Positions 30,184-38,787 of a stretch of DNA of 64,000 nt are shown here, one piece after another. The translations under genes were made by a program, and so were the position numbers. Within the stretch, counting starts at the first letter, position 1, and every line of letters starts with the position of its first letter. This DNA comes from Myxococcales bacterium 68-20 (lineage in GTDB: Bacteria > Myxococcota_A > Polyangia > Polyangiales > Polyangiaceae). Under the pieces are notes generated by a model. That model was given only the letters and a program-made list of their open reading frames with translations. It did not search any database and was not told the origin of the DNA. The stretch is taken from positions 241,777 through 305,776 of the forward strand of contig MKVQ01000015.1 of assembly GCA_001899635.1 (NCBI GenBank), given 5' to 3'.

Positions 30184-32997
30184 ATGCCCCAGCGCCGCCA
30201 AGGCTCGAAGCGAGACCCGCAGGCCTCCGTCCAGACAGGTGGACGAACGGCCCGCACGGGAGGGCGCGCGCGCGGCGGGAGCGCGCCGGAGCCCGAGCGC
30301 CAGCCCAGCACCTCGACCACGATTAAAATCGAGGAGGCGCCGAGCGAGCCGCCGAGCTCCTTGAACGCCCCGGTGAAGGCGTGGCTCGACGCCAACATCT
30401 CGCCGCAGCCTGGCTCGGGCAGGGACCCGTTCCGCGTTGCGGCCGAGCTTGCGACCCAGCATACGGATCCGGCGCTTTTGCCGGAGAAGCCGGCCGAGAG
30501 CCAGGGCCTCTTCGAGCTCCTTCCCACGGTCGCACGTCGCGCGCTCACGCTCGGCCTCGCCGCGCGCGAGCCGAGCTTCCACGTCTTCGTCTCCGCTCAG
30601 CCGGAGGTCATGATCGAGGACGACGTCGTCCGCTTCGCCGAGCGGTTCTCGAAAGGCCGCGAGACGCCTCCGGACATCGTCTACGTGCACGACTTCGACC
30701 ATCCGGAGGCGCCGAAGCCGCTCGTGCTTCCTCCGGCGTCCGGCGGGACGCTCGTGGGGGCCATGGACGCGCTCATCGATCGCCTCAAGCAGGAGATCCC
30801 GAGCATCTCCCAGCACGAGGAGGTCCGCCGCGCGACGCAGAAGCTCGCGCGCGAGCTCGATTCGAAGAACAAAGAGGTCCTGACCGGTCTCGAGTCGACC
30901 GCGAAGAACCTCGGCTTCGGGATCCGCGCCATCCAGGGCGGCGTGCAGACCTTCCCGATCCTCCACGGCAAGCCGCTCTCGGCGGAGCAGTTCGGCGCTC
31001 TCGACGAGTCGACGAAGCGCGCGCTCGGCGAGGCCGAGGACCGCCTCACGCAGGAGGTCGAGAAGGCCGCGAGCCGCGTCCGCGAGCAGAGCGCGCAGTT
31101 CGACGCCGCCCGAGAGGAGGCGATGAACCGCCTCGCGGAGGCCGTGATCACCCGCGCGCTCGGCGAGCTGAAGAAGCTCCTCGCGGACTTCGGTGACGAC
31201 GTCCAGTCCTACCTCACGGGGTGCGAGAAGGCGCTCATCGAGGACTGGCAGGACTTCGTCGAGACGTCGCACCAGCCCACGCAGTCGGACGAAGGCGGGC
31301 TCGAGCGCGTCGAGGCCGAGACGGCCGATCACGATCCCGAGCACGCAACGCGCCTCAGCCGCTTCAAGGTGAACCTCCTCGTCTCCCACGAGGAAGACGC
31401 GCCGCCGCCGGTCATCTACGAGACGAACCCGACCTATCCGAACCTCTTCGGGTACCTCGAGCGCCGCGCGAGGTTCGGCGCGCTCCTCACGGATTTCACG
31501 CGCATCCGCGCCGGCTCGCTCCACGCGGCCTCGGGCGGTGTCCTCGTGGTCCGCGCGACCGACCTCATGACCGATCCCATCATTTGGGAGCGCATGAAGC
31601 GCGTGCTCCGAGAGCGGCGCATCGGCGCCGAGGATCCGCTCGGCCCGCTCGGCCTCTACGCGACGACGCTGCGGCCCGTGCCGGTCCCGATCCGCGTGCG
31701 TGTCGTGCTCGTCGGAGCGCCCGACGTCTACGCGACGCTCCTCGACGCCGATCCCGACTTCGCCTCGCTCTTCCGCGTGAAGGTGGAGATCGAGCCGTCG
31801 ATCCCGCGCACGAACGAGAACCTCGAGGCGCTCGACGCCTACCTGATGGCGATGGCCGAGGCGCGCGAGTGGGGCGTCTTCGACCGGAGCGCCCGCGCCC
31901 GACTGCTCGACCTCGCCACGCGTCTCGCCGGCGATCGTCAGAAGGTCAGCGTCTCGCTCTCGCCGCTCGAGGAGACCGCCGCGTTCGCCGGTGCGCTCGC
32001 CGCTGCGCGCGCCGCGGGCGACAACGACTGGTCGGAGGCCGGGCCTGCGTCGCAGGTACCGCGTCCGTTCCGCGCCTCGAGCGTCTCGAAGGACAGCGTC
32101 GTCACCGCCGAGGACGTCGAGATCGCGTGGCGCGAGCGTCGCGAACGCGCCGGCGCTGCCGAGCGTCACATCCGCGAGCTCACCCTCCGCGGTGAGGTCT
32201 CGCTCGACACGCAAGGTTTCCGCGTCGGCGTCGTCAACGGGCTCTCCGTCTACTCCGCCGGCGACGTCGAGTTCGGCCAGCCGATGCGCATCACCGCCGT
32301 CGTCGCTCTCGGGCGCGAGGGCATCGTCGACGTCGAGCACGAGGCGCAGCTCGGTGGCGCGATCCATACGAAGGGCGTCGCGATCATTCGCGGTTACCTC
32401 GCACGCATGTTCGGCCAGGAGCGTCCGCTCTCGCTGAAGGCGCAGATCGCGTTCGAGCAGAGCTACGGCGAGATCGACGGCGACAGCGCGTCGTCGAGCG
32501 AGCTGTTCGGCGTGCTCTCGGCCCTCGCGGAGGTGCCGATCGATCAGGGGATCGCGGTCACGGGCTCGGTCAATCAGCTCGGCGAGATCCAGGCGATCGG
32601 CGGCGTGTGCGCGAAGATCGAGGGCTTCTTCGAGCTCTGTCGCGCACGCGGTCTCACCGGCCGCCAGGGCGTCATGTTGCCGCGCGCGAACCTCGAGCAC
32701 CTCGTCCTCCGCGAGGACGTCGCCCTCGCGATCAAGGAGGGCACGTTCAACCTCTACGCCGTCGAGACGGTCACGCAGGGCATCGAGGTCCTGACGGGCG
32801 TCCCCGCAGGCGAGCGCGATCCGTCGGGCCGCTTCCCGGCGGGCAGCGTCTTCGGCCGCGTCGAGCGCCGCATCATCGAGATCGCCGAGCGCCTTCGTGA
32901 GGCCGAGGGCCACGCGCGCATCCCGCCGGCGCCGGGCTCGATGGACGACGTGAGCCACGCCGATCTGAGCGAAGCCGGCGACTACCGCGCGAGGTGA
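30184..32997 (+). CDS. Lon-like protease with degenerate ATPase motifs
   Basis: This 937-aa protein is related to the bacterial Lon-like (LonB/AAA_32) proteases. The peptidase domain has catalytic Ser768 (DGDSASSSE) and Lys811 (GGVCAKIEG), 43 residues apart as in Lon. However, where relatives have a P-loop (about 136-144) this protein reads VSAQPEVMI. The Walker B strand at about 451-460 reads GGVLVVRATD, without the acidic residue. So ATP binding is probably lost while proteolysis remains. A coiled-coil spans about 200-330. No Shine-Dalgarno precedes the ATG at 30184, and an ATG at 30115 is an alternative. A TACCAT box nine bases upstream may be a near-leaderless promoter. Confidence 0.85.
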   Translation: MPQRRQGSKRDPQASVQTGGRTARTGGRARGGSAPEPERQPSTSTTIKIEEAPSEPPSSLNAPVKAWLDANISPQPGSGRDPFRVAAELATQHTDPALLPEKPAESQGLFELLPTVARRALTLGLAAREPSFHVFVSAQPEVMIEDDVVRFAERFSKGRETPPDIVYVHDFDHPEAPKPLVLPPASGGTLVGAMDALIDRLKQEIPSISQHEEVRRATQKLARELDSKNKEVLTGLESTAKNLGFGIRAIQGGVQTFPILHGKPLSAEQFGALDESTKRALGEAEDRLTQEVEKAASRVREQSAQFDAAREEAMNRLAEAVITRALGELKKLLADFGDDVQSYLTGCEKALIEDWQDFVETSHQPTQSDEGGLERVEAETADHDPEHATRLSRFKVNLLVSHEEDAPPPVIYETNPTYPNLFGYLERRARFGALLTDFTRIRAGSLHAASGGVLVVRATDLMTDPIIWERMKRVLRERRIGAEDPLGPLGLYATTLRPVPVPIRVRVVLVGAPDVYATLLDADPDFASLFRVKVEIEPSIPRTNENLEALDAYLMAMAEAREWGVFDRSARARLLDLATRLAGDRQKVSVSLSPLEETAAFAGALAAARAAGDNDWSEAGPASQVPRPFRASSVSKDSVVTAEDVEIAWRERRERAGAAERHIRELTLRGEVSLDTQGFRVGVVNGLSVYSAGDVEFGQPMRITAVVALGREGIVDVEHEAQLGGAIHTKGVAIIRGYLARMFGQERPLSLKAQIAFEQSYGEIDGDSASSSELFGVLSALAEVPIDQGIAVTGSVNQLGEIQAIGGVCAKIEGFFELCRARGLTGRQGVMLPRANLEHLVLREDVALAIKEGTFNLYAVETVTQGIEVLTGVPAGERDPSGRFPAGSVFGRVERRIIEIAERLREAEGHARIPPAPGSMDDVSHADLSEAGDYRAR

Positions 32998-33440
32998 CCG
33001 AAGCTCGACGCGGTCGGAAGGCCTGCGTCGGCTGGAGCGGTCGCTTCGACTCCAAAGCGATCCAGAGACCCAGATTGCGATTCTCGCCACTGCGTGCGTT
33101 TCGAGCTTTCGTCTTGAATCGGTAAGGACGAGCTCCGTCCAACACGCCCGAGAGAGTCACAAGTAAGGAGGGCGCCATGACGACCATCTCGTCGGTGAGC
33201 TCGACGAAGATGGGAAGGTGAAGGGCTCGGTGAACTACAAGACGGTCAAGGACGGTGCGGTCATCGGCGACTGCACCTACGACCTCGAGTGGACGAAGAA
33301 GTGAGCTGAGCGCGCACGGCTGATCGTTGCAGCGGCCGGGCCCCACGAAGGCTCGGCCGCGCCGCATTTGCGGCCGCGCGAGCGAGCTCGCTTTTCGTGT
33401 GGCCGACGCAGCGATTGCGAGAAGCAGTTCTCTCAGGATG
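32998..33440. other. Intergenic region with a gene fragment
   Basis: It contains the frameshifted small gene described separately (33177-33304). The rest has no supported gene on either strand. It lies between the Lon-like gene and the convergent kinase gene, and no classical terminator is seen. Confidence 0.4.
33177..33304 (+). pseudogene. Small gene with start-proximal frameshift
   Basis: A strong ribosome site, TAAGGAGG (33164-33171), lies five bases before an ATG at 33177. That ATG frame stops after 14 codons. The frame starting at 33179 continues with normal protein sequence for 41 codons (DDHLVGELDEDGKVKGSV, then DGAVIGDCTYDLEWTKK) to a TGA at 33302. One inserted base just after the start would restore a 42-aa protein. 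The ending resembles the C-terminus of a longer secreted protein, so it may be a decayed remnant. Sequencing error is possible. Confidence 0.45.
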
Positions 33441-34388
33441 TCAGGCGAGCGCGCTTGCGAGTGCGGCGTAGGCGGGGGCGGCGTTCACGAAGCGCTCCTC
33501 CGGCCTTCGCGCCACGCATTGCGCGAACCACTCGTTGAAGCCTTCGGGGATCCTCTCCGCGACGCCGAGCTCGATCGCGCGGGCCCAGGCGATCGGGATC
33601 GGGTCGTGGAGGATCTCACGCATGATCGCGACGTCGTTCTCGGGCTTCTGGCCGGAGCGCCAGAACGAACGGCCGGTAAGCATGTAGAATGCAAGTAGGC
33701 CGAGCGCCCAGACGTCGGTCGCGGTGGTGGTGGCTTCGCCGACGGTCTGCTCGGGGGCCATCCAGCTCGCCGTGCCGAGCGGCGTGCCCTGGAGGGTGAC
33801 GCTCTCGGCGAGGATGCGCGCGATCCCGAAGTCGAGCACCTTGACGACGCGCTGCGCGCCGACGCGCTTGGCCTCGCTCAGGAAGACGTTCGCCGGCTTG
33901 AGGTCGCGATGCACGATCCCGAGCTTGTGCGCCGCGGCGAGCGCGTGACAGAGCTGCTCGAGGTGGTCCTTCACCTGCTCCTTCGGCATCGGGCCGCGCT
34001 CGTCGACATGATCGCGCAGGGTCTGGCCCTCGAGGAGCTCCATCGCGATCCACGGAACTTCGAGCTTGCCGTCCACGCCGGCCGCGATCGTCTGGGCGAC
34101 GTGCTCGCTCGGAATGCGCGCCGCGACCTGCGCCTCGCGCTCGAAGCGCTTGTAGAGGGTGGGGTCGGAGACGTACTCGCGGCGGAGGATCTTGAGCGCG
34201 CGGAGGCTCGCCGTGCTGAGCTGCTCGGCGACGTAGAGGGCACCCATCGAGCCGCGGTTGAGCGGACGCACGACCATGTAGTCGTTGCCGACCACGGTCC
34301 CGTACGACACCTCGGGGATCCCCGTGCGCGGGGTCGGCCCGGGAGGACCGGAAGGACCGGAAGGTCTGCGGATGCTGCCGTCGCCCAT
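33441..34388 (-). CDS. Soluble Ser/Thr protein kinase
   Basis: This 315-aa kinase consists of little more than the catalytic domain. A Pro/Gly-rich N-terminus (8-25) precedes the glycine loop LNRGSMGALYV (43-53), Lys66, HRDLKPAN starting at His160, and DFG. The activation loop contains GTASWMAPEQ. There is no membrane helix or sensor domain, so it is probably cytoplasmic and regulated by a partner. Its C-terminus ends right after the kinase fold. It diverges from hisC across a 198-bp gap holding a 12-bp inverted repeat. Confidence 0.94.
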   Translation of the reverse strand: MGDGSIRRPSGPSGPPGPTPRTGIPEVSYGTVVGNDYMVVRPLNRGSMGALYVAEQLSTASLRALKILRREYVSDPTLYKRFEREAQVAARIPSEHVAQTIAAGVDGKLEVPWIAMELLEGQTLRDHVDERGPMPKEQVKDHLEQLCHALAAAHKLGIVHRDLKPANVFLSEAKRVGAQRVVKVLDFGIARILAESVTLQGTPLGTASWMAPEQTVGEATTTATDVWALGLLAFYMLTGRSFWRSGQKPENDVAIMREILHDPIPIAWARAIELGVAERIPEGFNEWFAQCVARRPEERFVNAAPAYAALASALA

Positions 34389-34452
34389 GCTCGCTCCACG
34401 ATACGGTGCATGAGCTGCGACGTGAAGGCTGCGCTCTGCCTCGGCCGCCCGT

Positions 34453-34496
34453 CCGGGTGCGCCAACGATGCGCTCCGTGCGCGCTGGCGCACCCGG
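34453..34496. promoter_or_regulatory. 12-bp inverted repeat between kinase gene and hisC
   Basis: CCGGGTGCGCCA (34453-34464) and TGGCGCACCCGG (34485-34496) are perfect complements separated by 20 bases. The position in the divergent gap fits an operator or a leader hairpin for either gene. Confidence 0.45.
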
Positions 34497-34586
34497 AACC
34501 GAGCCACGAGTGGTAGCCTACGGGCGCTCCACATGAATCGACGAGTGTGCGCGCTTCGCCCCTCCGCTCTCGGCAAGGTGTCCTGA

Positions 34587-35744
34587 GTGTCGGGCGACAA
34601 GAACAGCTCCGCAGAGCCTCGAGCGAGCCGGCGCGCAGTGGCCGAGGTCGAGCTCGCCGCGCTCCTACGTCCCGAGCTCGAGGAGCTCCGGCCCTACGTC
34701 CCCCACGAGCCCCCCGGGATAAGTGTGAAGCTCGACGCCAACGAGGCGCCGCCGTCGCCGTCGCCGGCCATTCGCGACGCCGTCCAGCGCGCGATCGCGG
34801 GAGTCACGCTCGAGCGGTATCCCGATCCTCGCGCGCTTCGTTTGAAGGAAGCCATCGCGCGGCGGACCGGCGCCCGCTCGGATGAGCTCCTCGTCGGCGC
34901 GGGCTCGGATGAGCTCATCGCCCTCGTCCTCACGGCGATGGCACGGCCGCGCGAGAGGGCCCCGCAGCCCGTGGTCCTGACGCCGACGCCGACGTTCGTG
35001 ATGTACCGCGTGTCGGCGCGTGGCCATGGCCACAAGCCGGTCGAGGTGCCGCTCGATGCATCGTGGGATCTAGACGCGACGATGATGAAGCGCGCGATCG
35101 ACATGATGCGGCCGAACATCGTGTTCGTCGCGAGTCCGAACAACCCCACGGGCAACCGCGTCGAGGACGAGCGCCTGCGCGACGTCATCGGCGCGGCGAC
35201 GGGCGTCTTCACGATCGTGGACGAGGCCTACGTCGACTACTCCGCGGAGGGCTCGGTTCGCGGATGGCGCGAGGAGTACCCGAACCTCGGGATCCTCCGC
35301 ACGGTGAGCAAGATCGGCCTCGCCGCGCTGAGGGTAGGGTGGCTCGAGGCGGACAGCGCGCTCGTCGCGGAGCTCGACAAGGTGCGCCAGCCCTTCAACC
35401 TGAGCGCGACGAGTCAGGCGGCGGCGGCGGCCGTCCTCGAAGACGCGTGGGACGACGTGCGCGCGGACGTGGCGCGCGTGGTGAAGGCGCGTGGCGAGCT
35501 CGCCGCCGCGATCACCGCGATCGACGGCTTCTCCGTGACCCCGAGCTCGGCGAACTTCCTCTGGGTCAAGACGCCGGGATCGGCGGAGGCGATCTTCGAG
35601 TCGCTCGTGAAGGACGGCGTGCTCGTGCGGAGCTTCCACTCGGCAGGTGGCCGTCTCGGGGCGCAGCTTCGCATCACCGTCGGCACCGACAGCGAGAACG
35701 ATGCGCTGGTGAGCGCGCTCCGCCGTGCACGAGGTGTTGCATGA
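34587..35744 (+). CDS. hisC: Histidinol-phosphate aminotransferase
   Basis: This 385-aa fold-type I PLP enzyme converts imidazole-acetol phosphate to histidinol phosphate in histidine synthesis. It has the HisC signature KLDANEAP, the YPDP segment, FVASPNNPTGN and VDEAYVDY. The PLP lysine is about Lys242 (TVSKIGLAALRVG). The start is a GTG at 34587 with AAGG upstream. No other his genes are nearby, which is common for hisC. Its stop overlaps the start of the TPR lipoprotein as ATGA, so the two are co-translated. A related aromatic aminotransferase role cannot be ruled out. Confidence 0.9.
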   Translation: MSGDKNSSAEPRASRRAVAEVELAALLRPELEELRPYVPHEPPGISVKLDANEAPPSPSPAIRDAVQRAIAGVTLERYPDPRALRLKEAIARRTGARSDELLVGAGSDELIALVLTAMARPRERAPQPVVLTPTPTFVMYRVSARGHGHKPVEVPLDASWDLDATMMKRAIDMMRPNIVFVASPNNPTGNRVEDERLRDVIGAATGVFTIVDEAYVDYSAEGSVRGWREEYPNLGILRTVSKIGLAALRVGWLEADSALVAELDKVRQPFNLSATSQAAAAAVLEDAWDDVRADVARVVKARGELAAAITAIDGFSVTPSSANFLWVKTPGSAEAIFESLVKDGVLVRSFHSAGGRLGAQLRITVGTDSENDALVSALRRARGVA

Positions 35745-37501
35745 CGTGCATGTCCACGAAGCGCCGCCTCGTGGTTGGCGGGCCGGCAGAGCCGGGCCAC
35801 TCGTGGCGCGCGCGCGCGAAGCGCGTCAGGGGGCTGGTCGGGCTCCTCGCGCTCGGCGTCATGCCTCTCGCGCTCGGGTGCGCCGGTGCGTCGAAGGTCG
35901 TACGCGTCTACGACGGCCGCATCGTCGAGGGCGGCTTCGTTCCGCCCGAGGCGTATGCTGCCTACCTCAAAGGCGTGCTTGCGGAGGAGGCGGGCGACCT
36001 TCGCTCGGCGCTCGTCGCGTATCAGCAGGCCGCGGACGAGGACGACGAGGATCCGGAGCCGCTGTCGCGGATCGGTGACGTCCGTTGCAAGCTCGATCCG
36101 ACGAGCAAGGCCGCCGACGATGCGCTCGGACGCGCGCTTCGCATCGACAGGACCTACGCGCCGGCGCTCGCCGCGAAGGCGCGCTGTGCAGCCGCGCGCG
36201 GGAACCCCGACGAGGGCGTTGCGATCGTCGAGGCGATCGCGCCCGAGGATCGGACGACCGCGAGCCTGGAAGCGCTCTTCGTCCGTCTCGCGGCAACGAA
36301 GCGGGACTCTGCCGCGGACCGCGTCGCGCGCGAGCGCGCGATCGCGCTGACGCTTGCGAACGGACACGAGCCGGCGGCGTGGGATGCGCTCGTTGCATGG
36401 GGCCGCGGAAAAGCGGACGGCGAGCTCTTCGCGCGCGGGCTCGAGGGCCTCATCCGCGTCGCGCCGATGCGCGCACGCGAGGTCGAGGCCGGCGTGATCG
36501 AGCTGCTCGGGATTGGACACACGGCACTCGCGCGACGGGTGGCGGCCCGCCTGGCCGACGCGCTGCCGGAGCTCGGCACGCACGGCATCCATGATCCGAC
36601 GGTGGCGCGGCTCGCGATCGACGAGGCGATCCTCTCCGGCGATTCCGAGCGGGCCGAGCGCCGAGCTACGCGTGGTCATGTCGCGCTCTCCGAGGTCGCG
36701 GCGCGCGCGCTCATTCTGGAGCGTCCGGAGCTCGCGACGAGCTTGGGCCGCGCCGTCCTCGGCGCCGATCCGGGCGCGGGCTGTGCTGCGATGGTCCTCG
36801 CTGCGGTAGCGGCACGCGAGCCGTCCGGGCCCGGGCTCGGGAAGGCGCCTCCGGCGACGGATCGGTTCCAGGGACGACAGCCTCCGGCCGATCGCCCCGC
36901 GGCGGCATGTGTTCTCGTGATGGCCGAGCGCATCGCCGTGCTCGACACGTCCGAGTCCGCGCAGCAGTGGGCGGCGCGTGTGGCGCCGCTCCCGATGGCG
37001 CCGCACGATCCCGTCACCGGCCCGCTCGCGGTCGATCTCGCGGCCCGCGGCGTGATCCCCGAGAAGACGTTGCCGCTCGAGCTCCGGGTCGAGCTCGCCG
37101 CACGCCGGCGCGAGCCGCCGCCGGCGGTCGACGCGGCTGCGCTCGACAAACAGGTCGTCGACGCGAAGCACGCGCTCCTCTGGCATCTCCTGGTCGATCC
37201 CAACGGCGCGCAGGCCAAGACGTTGCTGGCGCGAATGCACGGCGCCGCCGATCGCGATCCGATCATCGGGTTCGCGCTCGCCCGCGCGGCGCTGGCAGCG
37301 GCGCCGAGCGCGCCGGGCGCATCGGATGTGTGGGCGCCGGTCCTCCGCGCGATCGCCGCGTCGCCCTCGCATCCGCTCTTGCTCGCGGTCGCGGTCGAGA
37401 TCGCGCAGCGGGGTGGACGAGCCGAGGACGTCCCGTCCGCGCGCACACGCCTCATGGCGGTGGCGCAGACGCCCGCCGAGCGCGCGCTGGCGTCGGAGTA
37501 G
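35741..37501 (+). CDS. TPR-like lipoprotein
   Basis: This 586-aa protein has a basic start, hydrophobic segment and lipobox LALGC near residue 47. TPR-like helical repeats run through the first half (AYLKGVLAEEAGDLRSALVAYQQA, split at the helix turn). Long helical repeats follow to the end. A Pro-rich insert sits at about 365-390. It is probably attached to the outer or inner membrane facing the periplasm and acts in protein-protein contacts. The ATG at 35741 overlaps hisC; a second ATG lies three codons later. The last about 12 codons are duplicated in the DNA just downstream. Confidence 0.75.
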   Translation: MTCMSTKRRLVVGGPAEPGHSWRARAKRVRGLVGLLALGVMPLALGCAGASKVVRVYDGRIVEGGFVPPEAYAAYLKGVLAEEAGDLRSALVAYQQAADEDDEDPEPLSRIGDVRCKLDPTSKAADDALGRALRIDRTYAPALAAKARCAAARGNPDEGVAIVEAIAPEDRTTASLEALFVRLAATKRDSAADRVARERAIALTLANGHEPAAWDALVAWGRGKADGELFARGLEGLIRVAPMRAREVEAGVIELLGIGHTALARRVAARLADALPELGTHGIHDPTVARLAIDEAILSGDSERAERRATRGHVALSEVAARALILERPELATSLGRAVLGADPGAGCAAMVLAAVAAREPSGPGLGKAPPATDRFQGRQPPADRPAAACVLVMAERIAVLDTSESAQQWAARVAPLPMAPHDPVTGPLAVDLAARGVIPEKTLPLELRVELAARRREPPPAVDAAALDKQVVDAKHALLWHLLVDPNGAQAKTLLARMHGAADRDPIIGFALARAALAAAPSAPGASDVWAPVLRAIAASPSHPLLLAVAVEIAQRGGRAEDVPSARTRLMAVAQTPAERALASE

Positions 37502-37680
37502 TCGGCGTCAGCGCAGGCCGGGGCGCGAGCGCCGCCGATTGGCGAAGGCGCAGACGCCCGCCGAGCGCGTGCTGGCGTCGGAGTAGTGGGCGTCAGCGCA
37601 GGCCCGGGCCGCGCGCGCTGCCGATTGGCGAAGGCGCAGACGCCCGCCGAACGCGCGCCGGCGTCTGCGCGTCAGCGGAG
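37462..37680. repeat. Triplicated 85-bp repeat at the gene end
   Basis: Copies start at 37462, 37547 and 37633 (85 and 86 bp apart, the third partial). Copy 1 spans the last codons of the TPR lipoprotein, including PAERALASE and the stop. Copy 2 repeats these codons and stop almost exactly. Confidence 0.9.
37634..37670. terminator. Hairpin between convergent genes
   Basis: GCGCAGACGCC (37634-37644) and GGCGTCTGCGC (37660-37670) are perfect complements separated by 15 bases. The arm lies in the third repeat copy, right before the convergent lipoprotein gene. There is no T-run, so its terminator role is uncertain. Confidence 0.5.
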
Positions 37681-38619
37681 CTTCGGGTAAGCCGCGTCGG
37701 CGTCGGTCGGAGCGGGCGCGGGCGTCTTGTTGACGAGCTCGAGATCGACCTTTGCCACGACGCCTTCCCTGATCTCGATCTCCTGGGAGGCCTCGGTGTC
37801 GGGGATCCTCGGATGCGAGGTGTTCACCTTCACCTTGCCCACCGGGACGCCGTCGATGCGGTACGAGCCGCCGACCTTCGACGCCGTGTGGAGGGGATGG
37901 AGGAAGGCGTACAGATCGTCGACGACGTACTTCCGATCGTGATCGATCAGGTGGTAGTGGCCCGGCTGCTTCGGATAGAGCTTCACCGCGTCACCGCCGG
38001 GCGTCGCCATCATGAGCATGCCCGACTGGGGCGGCTCGAGCTTCGGTGTCCAGAACTGCTTCGTGAGGTTCTTCACCTCGAGGCGCTGGCCGAAGGTCAT
38101 CGTGACCGTGCGCTGCGAGTAGCCGCAGCCCTCGATCGTGATCGCGACGGCTTCGTTCTTCTCCGGGATGTAGAAGTTGCCGTAGCCGGTCACCGCTACG
38201 ACGGCATCGGCGAGCCAGCGCCTCCCGCTGCCGTCGCCGCCCAGCGGACCGTCGCGAAACGCGCGGCCGTAGACCTTCTCGCCGTCGGGGCAACGGCTGA
38301 AGTCAGCCGGGGTCGCGGGCGAGGGGTCGCCGGTGACGGTGATCGTCCCTTCGATGCTGCCTGTCGGGCCGGTGTATGCCGGGAGCTTCTGCGGGTTGAC
38401 CATCTTCGCGATGGTCGCCATCGGGATCGGCGTCACGTTCATCGGGCCCGCGTCGGGCAGCGTCACCGTCGTCGCCGTCGGGGCGGCGGAATCTGCGGGC
38501 GCGGCGTCCGTGGGCGAGACCTGGGGCTTCGAGCACCCGTCACAACCCGTTACAGCCAGGGCGAGGAGAGAAGCGGAGGAGAGGAAGATCGCGGCTTTCA
38601 ACGCGCGCGGAGCATACAC
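37672..38619 (-). CDS. Cupredoxin-like lipoprotein
   Basis: This 315-aa lipoprotein starts at GTG 38619. It has a signal peptide with lipobox LAVTGC near residue 26, then an Ala/Asp/Pro linker. A beta-rich domain with blue-copper-like features follows (FGQRLEVKNLTKQFW, and a PGHYHLIDHDR loop). A carboxypeptidase-regulatory-like beta domain ends it (GSYRIDGVPVGKVKVNTSH). Whether copper is bound is unknown. It lies downstream of nuoN behind a terminator on the same strand, so it may be partly read through from the nuo operon. Confidence 0.65.
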   Translation of the reverse strand: MYAPRALKAAIFLSSASLLALAVTGCDGCSKPQVSPTDAAPADSAAPTATTVTLPDAGPMNVTPIPMATIAKMVNPQKLPAYTGPTGSIEGTITVTGDPSPATPADFSRCPDGEKVYGRAFRDGPLGGDGSGRRWLADAVVAVTGYGNFYIPEKNEAVAITIEGCGYSQRTVTMTFGQRLEVKNLTKQFWTPKLEPPQSGMLMMATPGGDAVKLYPKQPGHYHLIDHDRKYVVDDLYAFLHPLHTASKVGGSYRIDGVPVGKVKVNTSHPRIPDTEASQEIEIREGVVAKVDLELVNKTPAPAPTDADAAYPKLR

Positions 38620-38710
38620 CAGCGGCGCGTCGTGGCCAGGTCCCGAGGATGTGCGGTCCAGGTCGCTCGTCGCTCCACGCAGGAGCTTCAGCGCGGGCGA
38701 AGTGAGCGGA

Positions 38711-38754
38711 GAGGACAAAACGAACAGGGCGACCCCCTCGAGAGGGCCGCCCTG
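38711..38754 (-). terminator. Rho-independent terminator after nuoN
   Basis: On the minus strand the outer arms CAGGGCG/CGCCCTG and the inner arms CCCTC/GAGGG form a two-part stem. It is followed by TTCGTTTTG. It separates the nuo operon from the cupredoxin-like lipoprotein. Confidence 0.75.
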
Positions 38755-38787
38755 AGCGCGCTGGATGGATGGATGGACGGAGGGAGG

